Counted from the stretch's first letter, positions 49,768-58,637 are shown. The stretch is DNA of 64,000 nt from DATKJS01 sp964551995 (GCA_964551995.1 CAZKFD010000020.1:1-64000), one strand, 5' to 3'. The notes: generated by a model not told the origin, from the sequence alone. Numbers and translations: made by a program.

Positions 49768-51615
49768 ATGAAAGACCGGCAGTTGAAACACGGCCTCGTT
49801 TTCGGATTGGTTTTCCTGGCCGCCGCGCTCCTAGCTTCGGCCGCCGACGTCCCCTGCGTTTGGACAGGCATCGCGAAGATCACGGCCATCGGCGACCTCC
49901 ACGGCGATTACGACAATTTCGTCCAGATCCTCAAGGGCACGCATCTCGTCGACGGAGACCTCCATTGGGCAGCTGGGAACATCCATCTCGTCCAAACGGG
50001 CGACATCATGGACCGGGGCACGCAAGCCCGCCAGATCCTCGACCTGCTCATGCGCCTCGAGAAGGAGGCCCCGGAGACCGGCGGCATGGTTCACGTCCTC
50101 CTCGGCAACCACGAAGAGATGAACATCACGGGGATCTCCCTCGACTATCCGACCTACGTCACCGTAGAACAGTTCGTCTCCTTCCTGCCGGAAGAGTTCC
50201 GAAAGGCCCGGGAGGCCGCTTACATCTCGCGTCTGCGCGGCGATGAAAAAACCCTGGCGATGGCCCAGGGGCTGGACCTCTCCTCCGATGCGGTACGGGC
50301 CTACTGGACGGACCTCATGAGGAACAATGCCGCGGCCAGGAGGGCCTACGTCGCCGGCTTCAACGAGACGTACGGAAAATGGCTTGCCGAAAAGAACGCC
50401 GTCATTAAGATCGACGATATCGTCTTCTGCCATGGCGGCATCAGCGAGAAGTACTCGACCTGGTCGCTCCACGAGATCAATTCGACGCTTCGCCGGGAGC
50501 TCCGGCTTTTTCAGGGGTACGGCAGCAGGGACCCGCGGGAGTTCCCGAGGGCCTTCCGGCCGGAGATGGTCTACGCCCAGGACAGCCCTCTCTGGTACCG
50601 GGGCCTGGCTTTGATGGACGAGAAGTCGTCGGTCAAAGAGATCGACCGCATCCTGGCCAATCTCAAGGCCCGCGTCATGGTCGTCGGCCATACCCGGTAC
50701 GAATCCGGCGGCTCCAGCCCCGTCATCCCTGACCTCAACAACCTCAGCCGGTTCCACGGGAAGGTTTACATCATCGACACGGGCATCTCCAGCGTCTATG
50801 GGGGCATCCTCTCGGCGCTCGTCATTGAAGGCGAGACGATCACCCTATGGGAGCCCCGCGGAGAGGTCATCACGCAGGCCCCGGCGCCAGCCTCCCCGGA
50901 GCGGCACGCCCCGCTCTCGCCTCAGGAGTCCGAGACGTACCTCAAGACAGCCGCCGTCCTCGCGGTTCAAAAGGAGTCCGTCAGCGGCCGGACAGCCCCC
51001 TGGAAGATCAAGCTGGAGAGCGACGGCAACATCCGCCAGGCGCTCTTCAAGTACATCAACCGGCCGAGGCCCGACCCCATCCCGGACAGTTACAAATACG
51101 AGCTTGCGGCCTATAAGCTCAACTCCTATCTCGGGCTTGAGTTCGTCCCGCCGGTCGTGGAGAGGGAGATCGAGGGGATCCCGGGCTCGCTCCAGGTGTT
51201 CGTGGAAAACGCGGTCAGTATGGAACGCGTGAAAGGAAAAAACCTCCATCCTCCCGAGGCGAAAGCGTTCGCCGGGGACATGGACGACCTGAAGGTCTTC
51301 GAGAACCTCGTCCGCGATTCCTGCACGAACGACCGGGACACGTTGATCCAGCAGCCGGACTGGAGGCTTTTCCGGGTCGATTTCAGCGAGGCTTTCGCGC
51401 CCGATAACGAGACCGTCCCGGGCTGCGAGATCGTCCGCTGTTCGCGGAAGCTCTACGGAGCGCTCGACGGCTGGGCCGAGGCCGAGGTCGCCCGGCTCCT
51501 GTCTCCCTATCTCAACGCGGATGAGATTCGGGCCCTCAACGCCCGCAGGAACCTGATCGTCCGGTCCATCAAGGACCGCATCCGGAGCAAAGGGGAAGGC
51601 GCCGTTCTGTTCTGA
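49768..51615 (+). CDS. exported calcineurin-like phosphatase fused to a kinase-like domain
   Basis: 615 aa. Signal peptide LVFGLVFLAAALLASAADVP. The metallophosphoesterase domain (about 30-360) has all motifs: AIGDLHGDYDNF, TGDIMDRGTQ, LLGNHEEM, VVGHTRYESGG and DTGISSVYGG; a bacterial Ser/Thr-protein-phosphatase-like fold (PPP type). The C-terminal domain (about 410-610) matches the two following proteins: QALFKYINR, SYKYELAAYKLN, LGLEFVPPVVERE, CTNDRDTLIQ and DWRLFRVDFSEAF. In kinase terms these correspond to the Lys, the helix-C Glu, the catalytic Asp and the metal Asp, although the downstream Asn is not recognisable here. The frame upstream of 49768 is antisense to the namZ-like gene. An earlier ATG at 49753 is possible. 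Confidence 0.85.
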   Translation: MKDRQLKHGLVFGLVFLAAALLASAADVPCVWTGIAKITAIGDLHGDYDNFVQILKGTHLVDGDLHWAAGNIHLVQTGDIMDRGTQARQILDLLMRLEKEAPETGGMVHVLLGNHEEMNITGISLDYPTYVTVEQFVSFLPEEFRKAREAAYISRLRGDEKTLAMAQGLDLSSDAVRAYWTDLMRNNAAARRAYVAGFNETYGKWLAEKNAVIKIDDIVFCHGGISEKYSTWSLHEINSTLRRELRLFQGYGSRDPREFPRAFRPEMVYAQDSPLWYRGLALMDEKSSVKEIDRILANLKARVMVVGHTRYESGGSSPVIPDLNNLSRFHGKVYIIDTGISSVYGGILSALVIEGETITLWEPRGEVITQAPAPASPERHAPLSPQESETYLKTAAVLAVQKESVSGRTAPWKIKLESDGNIRQALFKYINRPRPDPIPDSYKYELAAYKLNSYLGLEFVPPVVEREIEGIPGSLQVFVENAVSMERVKGKNLHPPEAKAFAGDMDDLKVFENLVRDSCTNDRDTLIQQPDWRLFRVDFSEAFAPDNETVPGCEIVRCSRKLYGALDGWAEAEVARLLSPYLNADEIRALNARRNLIVRSIKDRIRSKGEGAVLF

Positions 51616-51659
51616 TCGGTTCGGTCGGACAAAGAGGTGGAAATGGCCGGTCCCGACGG

Positions 51660-51687
51660 TTGACCATCGAGGAATGCGACTTATGAT
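51660..51687 (+). promoter_or_regulatory. sigma70-type promoter upstream of the first stand-alone kinase-like gene
   Basis: TTGACC (51660-51665), 16 bp, TATGAT (51682-51687), about 35 nt before the ATG at 51722. Confidence 0.5.
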
Positions 51688-51721
51688 TCTTGACGATGCG
51701 GGACCGGCCGGAAGGTTCTCC

Positions 51722-52561
51722 ATGAAGCGTTTCAGCGTATTCGTCTTATCGATGCTCTTCCTGGTCCTCGGCCCGGGCCGCCTGTTCGGCCAGTTCACGC
51801 CCGAGGAGATCGCGCGCCGGCCCGAGATGGAGCAATTCCTCCTCACCTCGGACATCGTCCACTCCGAGCCGGTCGGAGAGGGCGTCACCCATCCCTACCG
51901 GCTCACCCTCAGGAAGGGCGGCCGGGAAGCCACGGCTTTCTGGAAAAACCCGCGCGGCATGATGAACGGTTATCTGGAGGGCTGGCAATATGAGATCGCC
52001 GCCTACCGGCTGGACAAACTCATCGGGCTGGATATGGTCCCCGTCACGGTCGAAAGGGAATTCAACGGCAAGCCGGGGGACTTGTCCCTCTCCGCCGACC
52101 ACACGCACAGCCTCCTCCAAATCGACGAGCTGAAGATCCCGATCCCGGCGGAGGCCGTGCCCCGCGTCGAAAAGATGAAGTGGCTCGCCCGGGCCTGGGA
52201 TAGCCTCGTCGGCAACGACGACCGGACCCAGCAGAACGTCCTTTATACCGAAGATTGGCGGATGATCCTCATCGATCACTCCCGGGCCTTCCGGTCCACG
52301 GGGGAATTCGCGAAGCGGCTGATGTACGGGGCCGACGGCATCAAGAAGGCGGCCGACGGGCACGCCTTCCTCTTCCGCCGGCTTCCCCGCCGGTTCTACG
52401 AGCGGATCACGGCGCTGACCTTCGAGGCCATCCGGTCGGCCGTCGGAGAAACCCTCACCGATAAGGAGATCCGCGCCGTGCTCGTGAGGCGCGATCTCCT
52501 GGTCAGGGAGATCGACGCCCAAATCCGGCGAACGGGCGCGGCCGACGTGTTGTACGATTGA
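51722..52561 (+). CDS. exported FAM20/HipA-like kinase-fold protein (first paralogue)
   Basis: 279 aa from the ATG at 51722 (GGAAGG about 9 bp upstream; the frame extends to 51674 but a promoter lies between). Signal peptide to about residue 23, then the family opening QFTPEEIARRPEMEQFL. Kinase-like landmarks: Lys 75 in TAFWKN, Glu 91 in GWQYEIAAYRLD, NDDRTQQN (Asp 167, Asn 172) and MILIDHSRAF (Asp 185). The order and spacing fit the FAM20/four-jointed and HipA/PI3K-like atypical kinases, where DRH..N and D-x-G/H-x-x-F carry catalysis and metal. The call is from motifs alone. It would act on exported proteins, lipids or sugars. Confidence 0.75.
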   Translation: MKRFSVFVLSMLFLVLGPGRLFGQFTPEEIARRPEMEQFLLTSDIVHSEPVGEGVTHPYRLTLRKGGREATAFWKNPRGMMNGYLEGWQYEIAAYRLDKLIGLDMVPVTVEREFNGKPGDLSLSADHTHSLLQIDELKIPIPAEAVPRVEKMKWLARAWDSLVGNDDRTQQNVLYTEDWRMILIDHSRAFRSTGEFAKRLMYGADGIKKAADGHAFLFRRLPRRFYERITALTFEAIRSAVGETLTDKEIRAVLVRRDLLVREIDAQIRRTGAADVLYD

Positions 52562-52566
52562 TTCAC

Positions 52567-52581
52567 CCGGAATTGTTCCGG
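52567..52581. other. small inverted repeat between kinase-like genes
   Basis: CCGGAA TTG TTCCGG, a 6-bp perfect inverted repeat in the 49-bp gap before the second paralogue; a weak hairpin, possible attenuator or protein site. Confidence 0.35.
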
Positions 52582-52610
52582 AATCGCATACATCCGAAGG
52601 GAGGGTCAAA

Positions 52611-53441
52611 ATGAGAAAAACCTGGATCGTCGTCGCCTTTCTCGTCTTGTGGGCCGCCCTCCAGGCGCCCGCACTCCTCGCCCAGTTCACGCCCGAGGAG
52701 CTGGCCTTGCGGCCGCAGGAGGAGGAGTTCCTCAAGGCCGCCGAGATCGTCGGCCAGGAACAGCTCGGAGGCGTCGAAGCCGTCACGAACCCCTGGGTCC
52801 TGACGCTCAAGCAGGGCGATGTCACGCACAAGGCCCTGTGGAAAAACGCCGAGGGGCGGATGCACGGTTATATCGAAGGCTGGCAATACGAGATCGCCGC
52901 TTACCTGTTGGACAAGGACCTCGGTCTCAACATGGTCCCGCCGACGGTTGAGCGCCGCTTCCGGGGCGACCGCGGGTCCTGCCAGTACTGGGTCGACGAC
53001 ACGATGTCGCTCAAGTACCGGACCGAGCACAACATCAAGATGCCGTCCTACAGGGTCTTCAATTGGGACCGGGCGACCTACCTCCAGCGGTTTTTCGACA
53101 ACCTCATCGCCAACGAAGACCGCCACCAGAACCAGATCCTGATCACCAAGGACTGGCGCATGATCCTGATCGACCACTCGAGGACCTTCCGGACGTCCAA
53201 GAAGTTCACGGACAGGCTCATTTATACGGAAAAGCACCCGGAGGGGCCGAAGCTCATGAGCGAGCTGCCGCGGGCGATCGTCGAGAAAGTCAAGGCCCTG
53301 ACGTTCGAAGGGATCCGGTCCGTCGTCGGCACATACCTGACGGACGAGGAAATCCGGGACGTGCTTGTCCGCCGGGACCTCATCCTCAAGGAGATCGACA
53401 AGCTGATCAAAAAGTACGGCGAATCCAACGTCCTGTACTGA
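52611..53441 (+). CDS. exported FAM20/HipA-like kinase-fold protein (second paralogue)
   Basis: 276 aa, paralogue of the preceding protein. Signal peptide WIVVAFLVLWAALQAPALLA, then QFTPEELALRPQEEEFL. Landmarks: Lys 78 in KALWKN, Glu 94 in EGWQYEIAAYLLD, IANEDRHQNQ (Asp 170, His 172, Asn 174) and MILIDHSRTF (Asp 188). NEDRH is strikingly like the NxDRH of FAM20C-type secretory kinases. GGGAGG precedes the ATG. Of the three proteins in this block, this one has the most complete set of predicted catalytic residues. Confidence 0.77.
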   Translation: MRKTWIVVAFLVLWAALQAPALLAQFTPEELALRPQEEEFLKAAEIVGQEQLGGVEAVTNPWVLTLKQGDVTHKALWKNAEGRMHGYIEGWQYEIAAYLLDKDLGLNMVPPTVERRFRGDRGSCQYWVDDTMSLKYRTEHNIKMPSYRVFNWDRATYLQRFFDNLIANEDRHQNQILITKDWRMILIDHSRTFRTSKKFTDRLIYTEKHPEGPKLMSELPRAIVEKVKALTFEGIRSVVGTYLTDEEIRDVLVRRDLILKEIDKLIKKYGESNVLY

Positions 53442-53454
53442 GCCGCACCGGCTC

Positions 53455-53871
53455 CTAGAGCTTCTTGAAGACCCGGAGGACGTTCTCGTCTCCGCGCCGC
53501 TCGAACGAATATCCGTCCATAAGCGTCTTGAAGAGGAAAATGCCGTAGCCGCCCCTCTGCCCCCGACGGATCTTCTCTTCGAGGTCGGGGGCCGCCTTCT
53601 CGCCGGGGTCGAAGGGGATCCCCGTGTCCCGGAACTCCATATAGAACGTCCCGTCTTCGCTCCACAGGCGCACGGAGACCTCGCCTTTTCCGGCGGGATA
53701 GGCATACATGGCGATGTTGACGAAGATCTCATGGAGCGAGAGCTCGAGCTTGAGCTCGGTTTCCTCCGTCACCGTCAAGCCGCGTAGACGCTCGCGCAGG
53801 AAGGCCCGGACGCGCTCGGCCTCGGCCAAGTCCGCCGAGATTTTCAGCTCGTCCGGCCGGAACGCGATCAA
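53455..53871 (-). CDS. RsbW-like serine-protein kinase / anti-sigma factor (HATPase_c_2)
   Basis: 138-aa GHKL ATPase. The N box is LHEIFVNIAMYAYPAG, the G1 box FRDTGIPFDP and the G2 box GGYGIFLFKTLMD. In partner-switching systems such proteins bind or phosphorylate a STAS protein and sequester a sigma factor. Its ATG overlaps the stop of the upstream PP2C gene (ATGA at 53868-53871). It is last in the operon starting with the STAS gene at 58587. No sigma factor gene is present here. Confidence 0.9.
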   Translation of the reverse strand: MIAFRPDELKISADLAEAERVRAFLRERLRGLTVTEETELKLELSLHEIFVNIAMYAYPAGKGEVSVRLWSEDGTFYMEFRDTGIPFDPGEKAAPDLEEKIRRGQRGGYGIFLFKTLMDGYSFERRGDENVLRVFKKL

Positions 53872-55571
53872 GGCGCCATCTCCGGAATCGTTCCGGGCGC
53901 CTTCCGCTTGACGACGACGATGGTCATGTCGTCGCCCGGTTCCGCGCAGTCCCCGAAGTTCGAAACGTCTTCATAAACCCTGGCGATGATCTCGCGGGCC
54001 GGGAGAGCGGCGGCCTTCCGGAGCGTGGCCGCCAGTCTCTCCTCGCCGAACTCCTCCTTGCCCGCGTTCCGGCACTCGATGATCCCGTCCGTGAACAGGC
54101 AGAGGATTTCGCCGGGCTCCAGGCGGGCGGTTTTCATTTCGAAGGCCGCGGACGTGAACATGCCCAGGCAGAAGCCCGTGGTCCCGAGGGCCCGGACATT
54201 CCCGTCGGATTCCACGATCAGGGGCGGGTTGTGGCCGGCGTTGACGTAGGTCAGGTCTCCGCTCTCTCTATCGAGGACGGCCATGAAAAACGAGACGAAC
54301 GAATGGCTGTCCGTGCTGCCATGGACGAGGCCGTTCAACATGGCGGCGAGGGCTGACAGGTTCTCGCTGACGGGGATGGCGGTGTGCAGAGAGCCCGTGA
54401 CGTTGGCCATGAGGAAGGCGGCGGGAATTCCGGTGCCCGAGACGTCGGCGATGACGAGCGCCAAACGGTCCGCCCTGATGGGGATGAAATCGTAGAAATC
54501 GCCGCCGACCTCGCGGCAGGCCTTCGAGCTGCCGCTGATGTCAAAGGGCTCGAAGACGGGGTCGGCCTGGGGCAGGAACTGACTCTGGATCCGCGCCGCC
54601 AGCTCGATTTCCCGCTCGTGGTCCCTTTCCTTCGCCGCGATCTCCTCGAGCCGCGCGTTCTGGATCTTGATGGCCGCGAGGTTCGCGAGGAGGGTGAGGA
54701 GCTTCAGGTCCTCCTTCGTGAACTGGCCGATGAGGGAGGCCCGGTCGCAGTAGATCAGGCCGATAATCTCCTCGTTGTTGTAGAGGGGGACGCACATGGC
54801 CGAATGGATCTGAGCCTGGATGACGCTAACCTGCATCTTCAGCTGGTCGTTCGACTGAATGTCCGAGATCAGGATCGCCGAATTTTTCTCCAGGGCCGTC
54901 TGAACGATGCTCCGGCTGACGAGGATGTTCTGCGTCCGGAGAGGATGGCTCTGGACGCGGACGACCCTCTGGACGAGCTCGCCGGTCCGCCCCTCTTTGA
55001 GCATCAGGACTCCCCGGTCCATGGGGATATGCCCGATGATGAGGTCCATGATGTGCTCCAGGAGCTTGTCGAGGGCCATGTGGTAGATGAGAGCCCGGCT
55101 CACCTCGCCCATGACCTCGACCGACCGCGCGTCCGCAGGGAACGGGCTTTCGTCCACGCCGCCCCCGGGTCCCACGGGGATCGAGGACTTCGGGGGCCTC
55201 CTGAGGATGTCCTTGACCTGGATGATCGTGTTCGAGGCGTGCGTGAACGTCGTCCCGGGAACGATCTCCACGCTGGTCTGATATTCCCTGTCAAAAACAA
55301 TCTCGGTCTCGCCGATCTTGATCTTGTTCCCCCTGACGAGGCCCACCCGGCCGGTGATCCGGCGGCCGTCGACGAACGTCCCGTTCTTGCTTCCCAGGTC
55401 CTCGATGGCATAGCCCTCTTCCGCGGGAAGGATGACGGCATGGCAGCTCGAGCTGTACAGGTCCGTCAGGACGATGTCGTTCGTGGCGGAGCGGCCGAGG
55501 CGCACCTCGCGCTCTCCGAGGATGTAGCTGAACGCCTCTCCCTTTTTCGGCTGGATGAAAAGCTCAGGCAT
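53868..55571 (-). CDS. FHA-GAF-PP2C (SpoIIE/RsbU-type) phosphatase
   Basis: 567 aa, cytoplasmic. FHA domain at about 1-95 (VRLGRSATNDIVL, SSSCHAVI, LGSKNGTFVDG), GAF domain at about 150-310 (DRGVLMLKEG, MCVPLYNNEEIIGLIYCDRAS), a short coiled linker (EREIELAARIQSQFLPQ) and the PP2C-type phosphatase at about 340-560 (VGGDFYDFIPI, ADVSGTGIPAAFLMA, GDDMTIVVVK). It would dephosphorylate the STAS partner at 58246 in response to a GAF ligand and a phosphothreonine-marked partner of the FHA domain. The 3' end overlaps the RsbW-like gene by 4 bp, the 5' end overlaps the transporter-like gene by 8 bp. Confidence 0.93.
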   Translation of the reverse strand: MPELFIQPKKGEAFSYILGEREVRLGRSATNDIVLTDLYSSSCHAVILPAEEGYAIEDLGSKNGTFVDGRRITGRVGLVRGNKIKIGETEIVFDREYQTSVEIVPGTTFTHASNTIIQVKDILRRPPKSSIPVGPGGGVDESPFPADARSVEVMGEVSRALIYHMALDKLLEHIMDLIIGHIPMDRGVLMLKEGRTGELVQRVVRVQSHPLRTQNILVSRSIVQTALEKNSAILISDIQSNDQLKMQVSVIQAQIHSAMCVPLYNNEEIIGLIYCDRASLIGQFTKEDLKLLTLLANLAAIKIQNARLEEIAAKERDHEREIELAARIQSQFLPQADPVFEPFDISGSSKACREVGGDFYDFIPIRADRLALVIADVSGTGIPAAFLMANVTGSLHTAIPVSENLSALAAMLNGLVHGSTDSHSFVSFFMAVLDRESGDLTYVNAGHNPPLIVESDGNVRALGTTGFCLGMFTSAAFEMKTARLEPGEILCLFTDGIIECRNAGKEEFGEERLAATLRKAAALPAREIIARVYEDVSNFGDCAEPGDDMTIVVVKRKAPGTIPEMAP

Positions 55572-58215
55572 CGCGGTCCCTCGATGTCATTCTAAACAAC
55601 CGCGGGGCCCAATTCAACCGGCGCCCGGAGGCGGCCCGGTCGAGGCGGCGGCGGAGCTTCCGCAGAACGCTCAATCTCTGCTCCTGGGGCAGGTCCTCGA
55701 TCAGCGGAAAGAGATAGGTCTTGAGGTTCCTGTTCAGGATGTTGTCGAGAAGCTCGAGGGAGTGATCGACGGACTTCGCCGTCCCCTTGAGGATGTTCTG
55801 GTAGGCTTTGGCGATGTCGTCGGGAGCGTAGATGAGCGTCAAGAGGTCGAAGATCCGCTTGATCCGCAGTTCCAGGAGCGCGGCTCTGCCGAGTGCCGCG
55901 CCGTCCGACCCTCCGGGAGATTCCTCTCCCCCCTTCCCCAGAATCAGCGCATAACAGGCCCTGACGATCGAGTACACCGCTTCCAGGATCTTTTTCTTCT
56001 TGAAAAGGACCACCGGCCGGTCGGCCCGGATCCGGAAGAGCGCGTCCACGAGCTCCTGCTCCATCTCGCCTCGGCCGCGGCTCAGCTCCTCGGTCAGAAT
56101 GTCGGCGGCCCTCTGACCGCCCGTCCTGGCCAGGACCTCGGGAATCGCCCTCCTGACCTCGAGACTTTCCTTATCGCTCTCGAGGTGCCGTCGCAACGTG
56201 TCATCGATCTCCGGGCCGTAGGCCGCCAGCGCGGCCTGAGCCGCCTGCCGGGTCGTGGGCTGGCCGAGGTGAGGGAGGATGAGAGGGAGATGAGCTTTGT
56301 GCCGGTGGACGGCTGCGCTGCCCAGCGCGTAGTTGAGGACTTCCGCAGAGGGGTCCTCGAGGAGACGCCTCAGGGATCGCATGACCTCCGGCGTCGGCTC
56401 CATCAGCCCCGCGAGGAGCGCGGCCTCCATCCGCGACATTTCCGGCGACGCCGGGCCGTCGACGATCTCCGCCAGCTTGGAGTGCATGACGGTCTTGAAG
56501 GAGTCCAGGTGCAGGACCTCCGAGATCACCGTCACGAGGTCCGCGTCGGGCGCCTCTTCCTCGATCTCGCGGAAGGGCGCCTCACCGCCGACGTCGAGGA
56601 GGGAATCCAAGGAGCGGGCCTTGATCTCGTCCTCCCTGAAGGCGAGGGCCTCCCGGAGCTCGGGAGTCAGCTTGTCGCTGCGCACCATCCGGAACAGGTT
56701 CATCAGGTACAGGGTCGAGCTCCTCTCCCGGCTCTGAAGAAGGTCGACGATGGGCGCCACGGAATCGACGTCGACGTGGGCCTCAAGTTTTTTGTGCGCC
56801 TCCTGCCAAAGCTTCCTGAGGTCCTTCTTCAACACACCGACATATCGGGCATAAATGACGCCGGCGAGCGTGATCCACAGGCCGGCGAAGCCGATCACGA
56901 AATAGGCGATCAGCCGGACCTGTACAACGGGGTCCCTATAGCTGAACGACAGAGCGCGGTAGAGGACCCAGTACAGGACCGCGCCGAAGCCCACGGCGAA
57001 CTTGTTGACGAACATGTCAATGAAGACCTTCGCCTTGTACTTGACCGCCGCCGGGACGGGGATGTAGAGGAGCTCCCGGACTGACTGGGTAATAGTGTTA
57101 TCGAAGGTCTTGTCGCTCCCTCGCATGAAGCAGGCCCAGGCCATTAGCCCCACCCCCGCCGCCGGCAGGAGGAAAAGCGAGACTGTCCCGAGGATCAGGA
57201 CGATCGGGGCGACGTACACGGCCAGGCGGACACCGAACGTCTTCAAGAGTCGGCTCGTCGTGGCTAGGTGGACGGCCGCGGAAACGACCAGGATCCAGAA
57301 AAAGAAGGAGCCGAGAAACGACGTCCTGAGCAAATCGTTGTCGATCTGGGCCTTCACGACGCTCTTGAACTGGTAGTTGACGAGGGCCCCGACGACCGTG
57401 GCCGAGAACAGGAGCGCGGCGAGGACGCGGAGATAGTCGTGCCTGCGCACGGTCCTGAGGCTATCGAAATATCCGACCCGCTGTCCCGATGCGGCCCGGG
57501 CGGCGTCCGAGCCCTCGGGGATCTTCCTCGCCTGGCCGTAAACGCGCCGGATGGCGACCAGCATCAGGACGAGGACCGCCGTGCAGACCAGAAGGAGGCT
57601 GGTAGGGCCGACGACCCGGCCGAGGAGCCACATAAGGAGCGCCCCGCCGATCCCCCCGAAGAGCCCCCCGGTGACCAGGAAGCCGATGGTCCTTTTAGCC
57701 TGGTGAAGCGTGAAGACGTCGTTGACGGCGATCCAGAAATGGGTCACCGTCATGACGATGAAGAGATCGGCCCAGAAGCTGAAGACGATGACCGGGGCCG
57801 GCCAGGAATCCTTGATGGTGACGAGAAGCGGGACAGCGCCGAGGAGGCCCGAGGAGTCCACCGTCGGGGACAGGACGAGGTCCCGGGCGTTCATGTTGAA
57901 GACGAGCCAGAAGATGATGAGGTTCGAGGCGAAGAACAGGACCGTCCGCGCGGCGTGGGTCCGGCGCGGCAGCCGGGTGAGGAGCCGGGCGTTGAAGGCC
58001 GCAGCCAGGCCAATCAGCCCGACGGTGATGAGGTCCGGGTACGGCCACAGCCGGGGGTTGATCCCGATCAGGAACGTCTCTTCGACGACCTTGATGATGT
58101 AGATCGAGAAGGTAATCAGGAAGAAATAGGCAAACAGGCTGAGCGCGGCCCGAGACTCGTCCGGCCGGAGATCGAAGAACCTGTGAAGGATCCGATAGAG
58201 CCGGCCGTCATCCAA
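55564..58215 (-). CDS. ATP/ADP-translocase-like membrane protein with C-terminal HEAT-like repeats
   Basis: 883 aa. The first 450 residues hold 11-12 membrane helices and words typical of NTT/MFS-type nucleotide transporters (FWIAVNDVFTLHQAKRTIGF, VTGGLFGGIGGALLMWLLG, KTFDNTITQSVRELLYIPVP, KYKAKVFIDMFVNKF). The cytoplasmic C-terminal 400 residues are helical repeats (LRRHLESDKESLEVRRAIPE, ADILTEELSRGRGEMEQEL) of HEAT type. It lies inside the partner-switching operon (30 bp after the STAS gene), which suggests a sensor or regulatory role rather than plain transport; parasite-type ATP import is unlikely in this setting but not excluded. Confidence 0.85.
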   Translation of the reverse strand: MDDGRLYRILHRFFDLRPDESRAALSLFAYFFLITFSIYIIKVVEETFLIGINPRLWPYPDLITVGLIGLAAAFNARLLTRLPRRTHAARTVLFFASNLIIFWLVFNMNARDLVLSPTVDSSGLLGAVPLLVTIKDSWPAPVIVFSFWADLFIVMTVTHFWIAVNDVFTLHQAKRTIGFLVTGGLFGGIGGALLMWLLGRVVGPTSLLLVCTAVLVLMLVAIRRVYGQARKIPEGSDAARAASGQRVGYFDSLRTVRRHDYLRVLAALLFSATVVGALVNYQFKSVVKAQIDNDLLRTSFLGSFFFWILVVSAAVHLATTSRLLKTFGVRLAVYVAPIVLILGTVSLFLLPAAGVGLMAWACFMRGSDKTFDNTITQSVRELLYIPVPAAVKYKAKVFIDMFVNKFAVGFGAVLYWVLYRALSFSYRDPVVQVRLIAYFVIGFAGLWITLAGVIYARYVGVLKKDLRKLWQEAHKKLEAHVDVDSVAPIVDLLQSRERSSTLYLMNLFRMVRSDKLTPELREALAFREDEIKARSLDSLLDVGGEAPFREIEEEAPDADLVTVISEVLHLDSFKTVMHSKLAEIVDGPASPEMSRMEAALLAGLMEPTPEVMRSLRRLLEDPSAEVLNYALGSAAVHRHKAHLPLILPHLGQPTTRQAAQAALAAYGPEIDDTLRRHLESDKESLEVRRAIPEVLARTGGQRAADILTEELSRGRGEMEQELVDALFRIRADRPVVLFKKKKILEAVYSIVRACYALILGKGGEESPGGSDGAALGRAALLELRIKRIFDLLTLIYAPDDIAKAYQNILKGTAKSVDHSLELLDNILNRNLKTYLFPLIEDLPQEQRLSVLRKLRRRLDRAASGRRLNWAPRLFRMTSRDRDA

Positions 58216-58245
58216 CAGACGCCCCCCTGTTCAGGCCCGCGACGA

Positions 58246-58587
58246 TCAGGGCTCGCCGAACGTCTTTAACGCCGCGGAGCAGTCCTCGAAAACCTCGAGG
58301 ACCTTGATCAGACCCGTGACCTGGAGGACGATATAAAGCTTCTTGGAGATGCGGCACAGCTTGAGGTGCCCGCCCAGGTTGTGGATCGAGATGTAACTCG
58401 CCAGGATTTCGCCGATGCCGAAACTGTCGATGAATCCTACCCTGTCGAGGTTCAGGATCACGTTTCTCTTGCCCTTCTCGAGCTCGGCCTTGACGAACTG
58501 GTGGAGAGTCGCTTCCGCGGGTCGCGTGATCTCTCCGTCGATGTCGAAGATGACGACGTTGCCGACTTCCCGGGTCTGGATGTCCAT
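58246..58587 (-). CDS. STAS-domain anti-anti-sigma factor
   Basis: 113 aa, the full STAS length. VVIFDIDGEITRPAEATLHQ, ILNLDRVGFIDSFGIGEIL with the phosphorylatable Ser 55 (D-S-F-G for the more usual D-S-S-G), and the C-terminal LYIVLQVTGLIKVLEVFED. It is the first gene of the operon and the expected substrate of the RsbW-like kinase and the PP2C phosphatase. Confidence 0.92.
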   Translation of the reverse strand: MDIQTREVGNVVIFDIDGEITRPAEATLHQFVKAELEKGKRNVILNLDRVGFIDSFGIGEILASYISIHNLGGHLKLCRISKKLYIVLQVTGLIKVLEVFEDCSAALKTFGEP

Positions 58588-58608
58588 GGCCTCCCGCCTC
58601 TCGTAGAG

Positions 58609-58637
58609 TGTTTATCAGAAGCCCCGGGGAAAGTCAA
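58609..58637 (-). promoter_or_regulatory. promoter of the partner-switching operon
   Basis: Minus-strand TTGACT (58637-58632), 17 bp, TAAACA (58614-58609), about 25 bp before the ATG at 58587. Confidence 0.5.
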
